From an uncultured Flavobacteriales bacterium (lineage in GTDB: Bacteria; Bacteroidota; Bacteroidia; Flavobacteriales_D; Crocinitomicaceae), in contig CAJQJL010000096.1 in assembly GCA_905478665.1 (NCBI GenBank), positions 1 to 34,253 of the forward strand: DNA of 34,253 nucleotides, read 5' to 3'. Shown here one piece after another: positions 8,369 to 17,400 of the stretch (position 1 is the stretch's first letter; every line of letters starts with the position of its first letter). The notes under the pieces are model-generated. The model was not told the origin of the DNA and did no database searches. It was given only the letters and a program-made list of their open reading frames with translations. Both the position numbers and the translations under genes were made by a program.

Positions 8369-9142
8369 CTATTTTCCAGTAAATTCTGGTTTTCTTTTTT
8401 CCATAAAAGCTGCGACTCCTTCATTGAAGTCATGCGTCTGACCAGCTTCTGTTTGTAATTTTTCTTCTACCTCTAATTGATCGTCAAGTGAGTTGAACAA
8501 ACTTTGGTTTACCGCTCTCTTTGTCAATCCAAGTCCACGTGTTGGCATTAAAGCCAACTTACCAGCAAACTTCATCACGGCATCTGCAAAATCATCGTCA
8601 GCAACTGCCTTGTAAATCATATTCATTGCTTCAGCTTCCTTCGCCATTACTTTATCAGCACTCATCATCAAGCCTAACGCTTTTTGCGTTCCAATAATGC
8701 GCGGCAAGAAAAATGTTCCACCTGAATCTGGAATTAATCCAATCTTAGAAAACGCTTGAATGAAGCTTGCACTTTCTTTAGCAAAAGTGATATCACATGC
8801 CAATGCGATATTTGCTCCTGCTCCTGCAGCAACGCCATTAACTGCAGCAATAACTGGCTTCTCGATTTCTCTTATTTTTCGAATAATCGGGTTATAATGC
8901 TCGCGCACGATTGACTGTAATTCAGGTCCATTTGGATCAGTTGCTTCAGCCAAATCCTGCCCAGCACAAAATGCCTTTCCCTCACCAGTAATAACAACCG
9001 CTCTCACGGAGTCATCCTTTGCGCAATCATCCAATGCATCCTGCATAGCCATTGCCATGGGCTTATTAAAAGAATTGAACACTTCTGGGCGATTCATTTT
9101 GAGCTCACAAACTCCACCTGTCTTTGTAACGACTAATTCCAT
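8369..9142 (-). CDS. paaG: PaaG-type enoyl-CoA hydratase/isomerase
   Basis: A 257-residue crotonase-superfamily enzyme. Oxyanion-hole segments AFCAGQDL (57-64) and GVAAGAGA (103-110) are clear. In GLIPDSGGT (135-143) an Asp (Asp139) occupies the position used by PaaG isomerases. The glutamate normally preceding GLIP in true hydratases is absent (the sequence is FSKIGLIP). This pattern, together with the RPEVFNSFN start and the EFTGK end, matches PaaG, which converts ring-1,2-epoxyphenylacetyl-CoA to oxepin-CoA and shifts double bonds during phenylacetate breakdown. The neighbouring PaaH-like gene agrees. The ring-epoxidase genes paaABCDE are not in this window, so a general fatty-acid isomerase role is possible. 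Confidence 0.85.
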   Translation of the reverse strand: MELVVTKTGGVCELKMNRPEVFNSFNKPMAMAMQDALDDCAKDDSVRAVVITGEGKAFCAGQDLAEATDPNGPELQSIVREHYNPIIRKIREIEKPVIAAVNGVAAGAGANIALACDITFAKESASFIQAFSKIGLIPDSGGTFFLPRIIGTQKALGLMMSADKVMAKEAEAMNMIYKAVADDDFADAVMKFAGKLALMPTRGLGLTKRAVNQSLFNSLDDQLEVEEKLQTEAGQTHDFNEGVAAFMEKRKPEFTGK

Positions 9143-9200
9143 CTTTTCAATTTTCTACGAAGATAACGAGAAACCAGAATATGTGGTCCTAAAAGTTTAG

Positions 9201-9208
9201 TATCTTTG
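9201..9208 (+). promoter_or_regulatory. -7 promoter element upstream of the FkbM methyltransferase gene
   Basis: TATCTTTG is an exact match to the Bacteroidota TAnnTTTG element, 47 nt before the start codon at 9256. No TTG is found at the expected distance upstream, so the -33 element is weak or absent. Confidence 0.5.
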
Positions 9209-9255
9209 CCCGCTGAGAACGCATCCCGTTCTTAATACGATGAGTAAAGTGCTAT

Positions 9256-9978
9256 ATGGGGTATAAGGATATTATTAGACAGGCATTAAATTTTATGCAT
9301 CTCGATCTGACAAAGAATCTGGAATACGACCGCCTGACCAAATCCATCATGAAGCGCACAATTCAATCGGACTCCAATTGCATAGATGTTGGTTGCCACA
9401 AAGGTGAAATTCTTGATGGTATTTTGCGTTTAGCTCCTAATGGTTCCCATTTTGGATTCGAACCGATTCCTGCATTATTTACACGATTAGAAGACAAGTA
9501 CGTTGGTCGCGCAACAATCTATCCGTATGCGCTTTCTGATAAAAGTGGTTCTTCCTCATTTCAATATGTAAAAAATGCGCCTGCATACAGCGGATTACAA
9601 AAACGCAAGTACGAAATTGAGCAGCCAGACATTGAGGAAATCAGTGTTGAATTACGCCCCCTTGATGAAGTAATTCCTGAGGACACAAAAATCGATTTTG
9701 TAAAAATTGATGTCGAAGGTGGCGAGTTTGGAGTTCTTAAAGGTGGAAAAAAACTACTTGCTAAAAATAAACCAACCATCATTTTTGAATGTGGTATGGG
9801 TGCCAGCGAGTATTATGGTACACAACCGAGTGATCTCTTCGATTTTTTAACGCAAGAAATTGGACTCAACGTTTCTTTGTTAAAGTCTTACTTGAATAAG
9901 GGCGCTTCGTTGAAACGTGATGAATTTGAAAAACATTTTAACGCGAACGAAGAATACTATTTCGTAGCTCATCAATAA
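9256..9978 (+). CDS. FkbM family SAM-dependent methyltransferase
   Basis: A 240-residue class I methyltransferase. The SAM-binding start, CIDVGCHKGEILDGIL (about 42-57), and FGFEPIPALF (about 74-83, acidic residue binding the ribose) are followed by KIDVEGGEFGVLKGG (about 150-164), the signature of the FkbM family, and IIFECG (about 174-179). Members O-methylate sugars, polyketides or lipids; the substrate here cannot be told from sequence. There is no signal peptide, so it is cytoplasmic. It is a single gene, divergent from paaG and convergent with the WYL regulator, with its own promoter element at 9201-9208. It may act on surface polysaccharide (inference). Confidence 0.88.
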   Translation: MGYKDIIRQALNFMHLDLTKNLEYDRLTKSIMKRTIQSDSNCIDVGCHKGEILDGILRLAPNGSHFGFEPIPALFTRLEDKYVGRATIYPYALSDKSGSSSFQYVKNAPAYSGLQKRKYEIEQPDIEEISVELRPLDEVIPEDTKIDFVKIDVEGGEFGVLKGGKKLLAKNKPTIIFECGMGASEYYGTQPSDLFDFLTQEIGLNVSLLKSYLNKGASLKRDEFEKHFNANEEYYFVAHQ

Positions 9979-9988
9979 CTTTATTGAT
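9971..9988. terminator. Weak AT-rich hairpin between convergent genes
   Basis: ATCAATAA and TTATTGAT form a perfect 8-nt inverted repeat with a 2-nt centre (7 paired bases with a 4-nt loop in practice). It overlaps the stop codon of the methyltransferase gene and is followed by a pyrimidine-rich stretch. The stem is AT-rich and weak, so its role as a terminator is uncertain. Confidence 0.3.
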
Positions 9989-10024
9989 CTTCTTCTCTAA
10001 AACTTACCGAAATGCCCTATTGAA

Positions 10025-11017
10025 TCAGGAGAACAGACGCTTTGCGCGCTTCTTCACTTCTTCACTCAATGCTTTGGGTTGAAGCACTTTGATGTCACCT
10101 CCATAACTCATAATCTCGCGAATCAGCTCTTCAGAAATAGTGACTTTTAATGTAAAGATGAAATGATTGGCATGCATTTCTTTCACTTTTTGAGATGTAT
10201 GTAAGGGAAGTGAATCGAGGTATTTTGCAGCTATTGTGTTGACTTTCAATTCGACATCGCTGGGTTCATCATTTCCACTTGTAATTCCTATGGAATGTTT
10301 GAAATAATTGTCTGAATTGAAATCTGCGGGGCGTACCATTGTTTTTTTTGTGACCTCCAACTCTTCCATTCGGTCGAAGGCATAGGTGATATAATCTTCT
10401 TTGGAAAGGTCGAACGATATTAAATACCATCGATTGCGGTACTGCTTTAACAAGAGCGGAAGGACCTTTCTTGGTTTCAACTCACCACTCACAAAACTCG
10501 CGTAATCGAACGTAACCAACCGATTAAGCTTTGCCGCTTCTAGAAGTGGAGCTAAGAATTCACTACCTCCGTCTGATCCGCTCGTTTCAAACTGAATAAA
10601 TTGATCCGCTTCATCCTCGTTGGAAACAGCAATTCTATCTGCAATTTTATCAATAGCGCTTCCAAACTGCTTAAACAGTGCTACATCTTTAAACTGCATG
10701 AGCGTTTGCGCGGCAAAACTCAGCGCATCTAAATCATCTTCTGTAAGAGGAATATCATTAATGCTAAAATCGGGATCTTCGTAATAATACCCTTTCTCTA
10801 GCTTACTGTATTTAATGGGTGCATCATGCTCTTCACGCATCGAGAACATGTCTTTCTCTATGGTTGAGTCACAGATATGTTCGCCGTCCATGCTTCCATA
10901 CAATGAGTCTTCGCACGCTTCACGCAAATCACGCTTACTTGGAAAAGGATTGTATTTATTCCGAATGCATTTATCAATAATGCGGTAACGAATCAAAGCA
11001 TTTTTGATGTGCGGCAT
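10025..11017 (-). CDS. WYL-domain transcriptional regulator
   Basis: A 330-residue regulator. The N-terminal part (1-75) is a helical DNA-binding-like region (YRIIDKCIRNKY, then SKRDLREACEDSL and STIEKDMFSMR) resembling the winged helix of YafY/DeoR-type WYL proteins. The middle carries the WYL ligand-sensing domain (about 155-230), with the signature RNRWYLISFDL and a preceding FDYASF strand. The C-terminal 90 residues match the WCX extension (LREIMSYGGDIKVLQP-like). WYL proteins respond to nucleic acids or nucleotides; many control DNA-repair or defence genes. Here it lies 7 nt downstream of the 472-residue conserved protein and so probably shares its transcript. Confidence 0.88.
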   Translation of the reverse strand: MPHIKNALIRYRIIDKCIRNKYNPFPSKRDLREACEDSLYGSMDGEHICDSTIEKDMFSMREEHDAPIKYSKLEKGYYYEDPDFSINDIPLTEDDLDALSFAAQTLMQFKDVALFKQFGSAIDKIADRIAVSNEDEADQFIQFETSGSDGGSEFLAPLLEAAKLNRLVTFDYASFVSGELKPRKVLPLLLKQYRNRWYLISFDLSKEDYITYAFDRMEELEVTKKTMVRPADFNSDNYFKHSIGITSGNDEPSDVELKVNTIAAKYLDSLPLHTSQKVKEMHANHFIFTLKVTISEELIREIMSYGGDIKVLQPKALSEEVKKRAKRLFS

Positions 11018-11024
11018 GGCTAAT

Positions 11025-12443
11025 TTATTGGGCGATCACTTTTTTTTTGTATCCAAATAGTTCGTAAAACTTAATGGCTTTCACAACTTCAAATGGCACG
11101 TCGTCTTCCCAACTTGATGCTTCTGCATTAATTTTTGACAATACGTCATCCGACATTATACCGAGTAAACCTCGATCAAACTCATTAAATTCAGCAATCT
11201 TATTGTTGTCCTTCATGTACTGAAGTAATCCTATCAAATTCTTTGGTACATCAAAATTTTCTAGACAATATAACTCACCTGTTTCGACTTCATTGGCAGG
11301 ATACACAAACATCTTTACGTCGTGTCCAAATCCACGGCCAAATGCCTCCAGAAGTCCGCCCGGTAAATTGTCGTAGTACTTTTCGTCAAAAATGGTCTGT
11401 AGATTATAGATCCCAACGATTACGCCCATCATATGACCTCTTGCAATCGTAGAAAGGTAATCTACCATTTTATAGTGCTTAAGGTAATTACTGATCATAA
11501 CCGTATAACCAAGTGTACTTAATAGCTCAGCACGGTCAACAAAATCTTTATCTGAAATTCTACCGTCGGCAGTTAAATCTTTCAATGTAAGTTCAAAGAT
11601 CACACGTACGTTTTCCTCTTTGATTCCTTCCTCTTCTAAAAATTGTCGTTTACCTTTTTCAATCATGTCGATGTGCACCTTTGTCACAGGTCTGAATCGT
11701 CCACGCATAAGGAGAATATTCTTCTTGTAAAGTGCCGTTGCCGGCTGAAGCACACTTCCACTTAAATCAAACATTGTTGCATCTGTAATCCCTCTTTTTA
11801 CGAGGTTTAATGCGATAATTCTATTGTCAACATCTGCGAAGGAAGGCCCCGAGAAACGCAACATATCTATCTCCATACGATCTCTTGGCAAACGATGAAC
11901 TAACGTCGACAAGAACTCTTCTAAATCGTGGTTATGGAAATAACATGCATAAATAAGGTTTACCCCCAAAATTCCAATCGCATCTTGTTGCGCTCTATTG
12001 CTATTGTCGTGCATTTTGATGTGAATAATCACATCATTTGGTGGCTCGTTGAGTGAAAGCTGAAAACGCATTCCGACCCAACCTTGACCTTGATTCGTCT
12101 TGTGGTAATTTAGTGATTCTACCGTATTACAAAATGAAAAGAAGCGCGACTCAGTGTATTTTTTCGGAAGCCTTTCTATCAAGGCGGCATATTCTGTAGT
12201 CAGCATTGTCATTAAGCGTTCTTCACACACATAACGTGAAGCCTCCCCGTACATCGAGTCGGACACCTTCATGTCATACGCTGATTGCGAATGCGCAATT
12301 GTTCCTGAACTACCACCAGCTTTGAAAAAATTAGCTGCAACTTCTTGTCCAGCACCGATTTCAGCAAAGCAACCGTAAACGTCTGAAGTCAAATTTATCT
12401 TCAACGCCTTTTCTTCTGTAGTCAATCTTCTCTCATCAATCAT
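11025..12443 (-). CDS. Conserved cytoplasmic protein of unknown function with a degenerate nucleotidylyltransferase-like motif
   Basis: A 472-residue protein without signal peptide or membrane segment. The opening (NLTSDVYGCFAEIGAGQEVA, 17-36) and the segments HIKMHDN (141-147) and FDLSGSVLQPATALY (225-239) resemble a conserved bacterial family that I recall being labelled 'TonB-dependent receptor' or 'nicotinate-nucleotide adenylyltransferase' in databases. The first label cannot be right for a soluble protein. The second may come from GRFRPVTKVH (248-257), which resembles the GRFxPxHxGH motif of nucleotidylyltransferases. However, the first His is replaced by Thr and the Gly by Val. No function can be assigned. 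It follows the MbnH gene by 39 nt and precedes the WYL regulator by 7 nt. Confidence 0.6.
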   Translation of the reverse strand: MIDERRLTTEEKALKINLTSDVYGCFAEIGAGQEVAANFFKAGGSSGTIAHSQSAYDMKVSDSMYGEASRYVCEERLMTMLTTEYAALIERLPKKYTESRFFSFCNTVESLNYHKTNQGQGWVGMRFQLSLNEPPNDVIIHIKMHDNSNRAQQDAIGILGVNLIYACYFHNHDLEEFLSTLVHRLPRDRMEIDMLRFSGPSFADVDNRIIALNLVKRGITDATMFDLSGSVLQPATALYKKNILLMRGRFRPVTKVHIDMIEKGKRQFLEEEGIKEENVRVIFELTLKDLTADGRISDKDFVDRAELLSTLGYTVMISNYLKHYKMVDYLSTIARGHMMGVIVGIYNLQTIFDEKYYDNLPGGLLEAFGRGFGHDVKMFVYPANEVETGELYCLENFDVPKNLIGLLQYMKDNNKIAEFNEFDRGLLGIMSDDVLSKINAEASSWEDDVPFEVVKAIKFYELFGYKKKVIAQ

Positions 12444-12482
12444 ACACTAAATACTTATATACAAAAGAAACAATTTTATTTA

Positions 12483-13553
12483 TTAGGGCTCCTGAAAGTC
12501 TGGATTATTCACGAAATTCTCATCAGACAAGGTCATTAAAAACTGCTTCAACAGATCCTTTTCAAATGCATCCAACTGAACACCGCCTTGAAAAGCATAT
12601 TCAATTAAGGGATCTATCGTTGAGCTTTGCTGAATGCCTGACGAATAATGTTCTATGACCTCATCGATTGTGGAAAAACGTCCATCATGCATATAAGGCG
12701 CAGTGTATGCAATATTTCGCAGTGTCGGCACTTTAAATTTTCCATAATCATTCGGGTCTCCCGTGACATCTCCCCTTCCTATATCTGTAAACGCTGCATC
12801 AAGTCCATTGTTACTAAATTTCTGCACCTGCATAAGCGGACCGTTGTGACAATGAAAACAATCTGCTCCGTTCAAACTCTTGAATAAATCATACCCTGCC
12901 CATTCAGAAGGTGTTATGGTTTGATAGATTACTTGGTCATTTGCAGAAAGTGAAAGGTTGTTCTCGAACTTATACATTACATCGAACTTCGATTCTCCTG
13001 AGATCAAGGTGCGCAAGAATTGAGCGATTGCTTTTGCAGCTTGGAGAGAATCTATTTCATCTGTGTTAAAGGCTTTAAAGAACATATTTTTATACTCAAT
13101 ATCAGCACTTAGCTTACCAACCACGTTCTTCCATTCCTCATGCATTTCAATAGGATTGATTACTGGCTGAATAATTTGCTCTTCCAAGGTCTTCGAACGC
13201 CCATCCCAAAAGAACGAAGTATTCCAACCGAGATTAATCAGCGCCATAGAATTTCGATCGCCTTGAAGTCCATCTATTCCTGTTGAAAATTGCTCGGGAT
13301 CACTAAAGCCAGCTGATGGTGCATGACAAGTTGCACATGCTTGCGTATTGTCTCCACTTAGTTTTTTCTCGTAAAACAGTTTTCTCCCCAATTCAACACC
13401 TTCAACAGTCATTGGATTATCAATAGGAATAATCATATCTGGAAAATGTGAAGGAATTTTTAATTCGTAAGGCGTTTGAACGTAGATCGTTTTATCCTTC
13501 TTACAGGCCATAAAGATCACAGTAATACCAACAAAAAGAAACAGGTATCTCAT
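12483..13553 (-). CDS. mbnH: MbnH-like dihaem c-type cytochrome (MauG/cytochrome c peroxidase superfamily), lipoprotein
   Basis: A 356-residue protein with a lipoprotein signal (FMACKKD, lipidated Cys17). Two haem-binding motifs are visible: CATCH (Cys73, Cys76, His77) and CFHCH (Cys232, Cys235, His236). PTLRNIAYTAPYMHDGRF, typical of the dihaem peroxidase/MauG superfamily, is near residue 280. Alone it would be called a cytochrome c peroxidase. The gene directly upstream, with zero spacing (its TAG is followed at once by this ATG), encodes an MbnP-like protein. MbnH enzymes use a high-valent bis-haem state to oxidise a tryptophan of MbnP to kynurenine. The neighbour therefore favours MbnH over a plain peroxidase. 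It acts in the periplasm, anchored by lipid. Confidence 0.82.
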   Translation of the reverse strand: MRYLFLFVGITVIFMACKKDKTIYVQTPYELKIPSHFPDMIIPIDNPMTVEGVELGRKLFYEKKLSGDNTQACATCHAPSAGFSDPEQFSTGIDGLQGDRNSMALINLGWNTSFFWDGRSKTLEEQIIQPVINPIEMHEEWKNVVGKLSADIEYKNMFFKAFNTDEIDSLQAAKAIAQFLRTLISGESKFDVMYKFENNLSLSANDQVIYQTITPSEWAGYDLFKSLNGADCFHCHNGPLMQVQKFSNNGLDAAFTDIGRGDVTGDPNDYGKFKVPTLRNIAYTAPYMHDGRFSTIDEVIEHYSSGIQQSSTIDPLIEYAFQGGVQLDAFEKDLLKQFLMTLSDENFVNNPDFQEP

Positions 13554-14306
13554 CTAGTAAGGAGTTAATGCAGCTTTAAAGTTTACCATAACTTTCATAC
13601 TCAATACTTCTTGACCAGCTGCGGTGTGTGAAGTATATTCATTTTTCAAATCAATCGTCTCAGCACCATTTTGCAAGAATGTTTCCATGTCAAGTTTTAA
13701 CGGAAGTTCGTGGTGAGAACCTTGGTCTGACCAATTCACATCAGAAAAAGTAAGTGTTTGGAAGTTTTCATCTTTTCCAATATGGAAGACAACATTGTGA
13801 TCGAAAAGTGGATTTGCATCTGCTATCGTATCGACCTTTGCCTCAACTTTCACAAAAATATACCCTGGATTCCAACCCCAATGCATATCATTTGAATTTG
13901 CAATATTGAGCATACTTGCATTGTCAAATGCAGCGGGGTCGTTATGATTGATTGATGAGTGTACACCAAGATTGGCATTCATTGAAGAATAGTCAAGGTA
14001 ACTGCCCTCACCCTCCATCAATAAAGTTCCTCGTTCGCGGTAATCAAATAATCCCGCATCTATTAATACAGCACTCCCATTCCGTGGATTTTCCATGTAA
14101 AATTTGAGATCTGTAAACTTTACATCATATCCTTCAACTGTGGAATAGACAGAATCCAAATAAAGTGTCTCACTGCCAAAAACTGGTTGAACCGTCACAC
14201 GTAACTTTGCAGGTTCAGTTTGACAATCTGGTTCCTGTTCTTCTTTACAGGAAAAAAAAGTAACAGCTGCCAAACTTATCAACACTACTTGCTTAAACTT
14301 TCTCAT
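13554..14306 (-). CDS. mbnP: MbnP-like copper-binding lipoprotein
   Basis: A 250-residue protein. I use the ATG at 14306 because an in-frame TTG at 14315 overlaps a promoter-like element and adds nothing to the signal peptide. The lipoprotein signal ends at FFSC (lipidated Cys20). The mature part opens with a beta-strand pattern (LRVTVQPVFGSETLYLD) and a DVKFTDLKFYMENPR segment. It contains MHWGWNPGYIFVKVE (141-155), the Trp-rich motif of the MbnP family, with Trp143 and Trp145 as candidates for conversion to kynurenine. Family members bind copper through that modified residue after action of MbnH, encoded immediately downstream. The name 'methanobactin-associated' does not imply methanobactin here; no such genes are seen. 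Confidence 0.8.
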   Translation of the reverse strand: MRKFKQVVLISLAAVTFFSCKEEQEPDCQTEPAKLRVTVQPVFGSETLYLDSVYSTVEGYDVKFTDLKFYMENPRNGSAVLIDAGLFDYRERGTLLMEGEGSYLDYSSMNANLGVHSSINHNDPAAFDNASMLNIANSNDMHWGWNPGYIFVKVEAKVDTIADANPLFDHNVVFHIGKDENFQTLTFSDVNWSDQGSHHELPLKLDMETFLQNGAETIDLKNEYTSHTAAGQEVLSMKVMVNFKAALTPY

Positions 14307-14312
14307 ATCTCT

Positions 14313-14320
14313 CAAATTTA
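14313..14320 (-). promoter_or_regulatory. -7 element abutting the mbnP start codon
   Basis: On the minus strand TAAATTTG matches TAnnTTTG and ends 6 nt before the mbnP ATG at 14306. A transcript begun here would carry almost no leader. There is no TTG at the usual -33 position, so this is a moderate call. Confidence 0.4.
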
Positions 14321-14454
14321 CGAATTCTACTTGTTTTGTTCACTATAGATGCGTACTAATTCTTCCAGTAATTCACATACATTTTTCGGTCAGGAATCGT
14401 ATCTTCGAAAAAATCATTAACGTTCTGAATAATATAACGAAAAAACCGCTCAAA

Positions 14455-17400
14455 GTGTTGAATGCTTCTGCTGGAAGCGGTAAAACATATCACCTTGTAA
14501 AGGAGTATATCAAAATCCTTATTCGCGATGTAAATGCACCCAATGCATTTTCACATGTAATAGCCATGACATTTACGAACAAGGCAGCATTGGAGATGAA
14601 AGAGCGGATTATTCAGGCACTTGACATGATTGGTTCGCCAGCATATTACGGTAATCAACCAAATGACTTAACGCTAGAGCTTTCACACGAATTAAAAATT
14701 TCTCCCGAAGATGTGCAAAAACGCTGCAGTCGTTCATTGGAGGGAATCCTTCATCGCTATGAGGAATTTCATGTGATGACGATTGATAAGTTCAATTTGA
14801 AATTGATCAAATCTTTTGGGCGTGACTTAGATTTACCCAATGACTTTGAGGTTATCATGGATGAAAGTGAGCTAATCGAGAAAATCGTTGATGACCTTTT
14901 AAATCAACTGGGCGAAGAAGGATCAAAGGAATTGAATGATCTAATTCTCTATTATGCGAGAACCAATGTCGATGATGGTAATCAATGGAATTTCAGAAGA
15001 AGCTTAATTGAGTTTGGTCGCATATTAAAAAGTGAAAAGAACAATGAGGTTGTGGAACGCCTATTAGAAATGGACTTTTCACTGACTCATTATGGCGGAC
15101 TTCGAAAGAAACGCTCAGAACTCGACAAAGCATTTATTGGACATGTAAACCATCTGAAACAGCAATTAGATGCGTATCCACTTGATCAGGAAATGCTCCC
15201 TGGGAAATCAACTACGCTGAAGGCAATTCTAAAACTAGTAGGGCACACGACCTTTCCGAATGAAGCGAACCTGATAACAGCTAGTTTTGCTAAAAATTTG
15301 GAAATCGAATTGAAGCCAAATCAAGATTTTCCAGCGTCAGTTAAAACGGCCATTCATAGAATCATTCAGTTTCATTCTGATACTATTCGCCAGTACTCTT
15401 CGCTTGACTTGTTCATGAAGAACTTTTTCAACATGGCGCTTCTGCAATACATGGCTGGAGCCTTAAAAACCGTGCGAAAGGAAGAGCAACTCATTCGCAT
15501 TTCAGAGTTCAACACCTTGATTTCGGAACTGATTCAAAATGAAAGCACCCCATTTATTTATGAACGAATAGGGACAAAGTTCCACCATTTCTTACTGGAT
15601 GAATTTCAAGATACTTCGCGCTTGCAATGGTTGAATATGGTGCCTTTGGTAAAAGAGTCTATTTCGCAAAACAAAGACAACCTCATTGTTGGAGATCCTA
15701 AACAGTCCATCTATCGATTTAAAAATGGTGTTGCTGAACAATTTGTTGAACTCCCCGCGATTTACAATCCTGGAAAAGACCCTCGAATAGCTCTACAATC
15801 CTCCTACTTCAGCAATATGGGAGAAGTTTCTGAATTATTGAACAACTGGAGATCAAGTCCTACAATTGTGCATTTTAACAATGCATTTTTTACTGACTTG
15901 CGCACGAAGCTTCCTGAAAAAACTGCCGATTTTTACAATTCAATAGAACAAGAACCCAAATCGACAAAAAATGGACGTGTGTATGTTGTCTCCAAGGAAG
16001 AAAAGAAAACCTCGGACGATCTCACTCCAATGATTCTGGATTGGGTACATGAATGCATTGATGCTGGTTATCAATTGGGTGAACTTTGTATCCTAGGAAA
16101 TACCAATCGGGAATGCAACCGTTGGGCATTGGGTCTCAACGAGGCAGGATATAGTGTTGTTTCAACCGATTCGCTACTTATCAATACCAATTTGAAAGTC
16201 CAATTGACAATTGCCTTTTTGAAAAGACGCCTCAATCCATCTGGCGAAAATGAAATGAAGCGTTTTGCTGAATTGTACTTCAGAATTCATTCAGGATCAT
16301 ATTCCGATTACCAGAAATACATTCTGGAAAAAGAAACCGTTAAAGGCAAGAAGTTTCGTGTTTTCGATGACGTTAGTTTCCTAAATAATTACTTCTCTGG
16401 ACAAGACAGCTTTTTCTTCAAACATGAAAGCATCTACGACCTCGTTCAACAATTCTACAAGTTGATTGGTTACAATGAACTAAGCGATCCGTACTTGCAT
16501 CACCTTGCAGATATCGCGTTTGATTACGGACTGCATAAAGGCCCTGATTTAAAAGGTTTTTTGTCAGACTACGATACGAAAAAGAACAAAATTGCTGTGC
16601 AAATTCCAGAAAGTGATGATGCTATTCAACTGATGACCATCCATAAATCAAAAGGTTTGGAATTCCCAGTAGTTATTGTTCCGTCCATGAATTTTTCAGC
16701 AGATGTTAAATCACATTTCTTGGTAGACATTGATGACTTTGTTGTCTACAAGAAGCCGTCAAAATCTGAACATCTTTCTGTACTTCAAGATCTCTACACG
16801 AATGAAAGGGAACAGATTGTTGCAGACAACGTGAATAAATGTTACGTGGCCATGACACGTCCAGTTGAACGTTTGTATGTTGGGAACTACTTCGAGAAAA
16901 AGACCTTTGGGAATTTGTTTCACCAAACCCTTGAGTCGGCACCAGATGTGAACGTTACTGATGAAGCACTTGTGATTGATCTTAATGATGGCCCTCGATC
17001 TTCACATCCCAAAAAAGGAACCGACGCCGACAATTTTCATCCTGCAAACATTCAAGACCATCTTTGGTTCCCAGATATCGCCTTACAAGACACGAAAGAA
17101 TTAAGAGATTCGGAATTCCTCAGTAACGAAATGCAGTTTGGACTAGAGTTTCACCTGATGACAAGTAAGGTGGAGAGCGTTGATGATATTGAATCAACCA
17201 TCGAGCAGGCAATTCTTGAAGGAAACATTGCGAAAGCGAATTCTCAACTACTCACAGAAAAACTAAAGGAGCTCTTTTCACTGACAGAATACCAACAGCT
17301 GTTTGAAGAGAAAACGGGCGTGCTAAACGAGCAATCCATTCTTGTGGATGAGAAAAATGTGATTCGACCTGACAAGATTATTCTTAAAGAACAGGAGACA

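Noticed and set aside
9240-9262. ATG at 9240 as an earlier start for the FkbM methyltransferase.
   Set aside because: It is 16 nt upstream and out of frame with the methyltransferase coding sequence.
11025-12443. Labelling the 472-residue protein a TonB-dependent receptor or nicotinate-nucleotide adenylyltransferase.
   Set aside because: There is no signal peptide, plug or barrel for the first, and the catalytic HxGH is not intact for the second.
12483-13553. Plain cytochrome c peroxidase as the final call.
   Set aside because: Possible by superfamily, but the directly coupled MbnP-like gene makes MbnH the better call; peroxidase is kept as the alternative.
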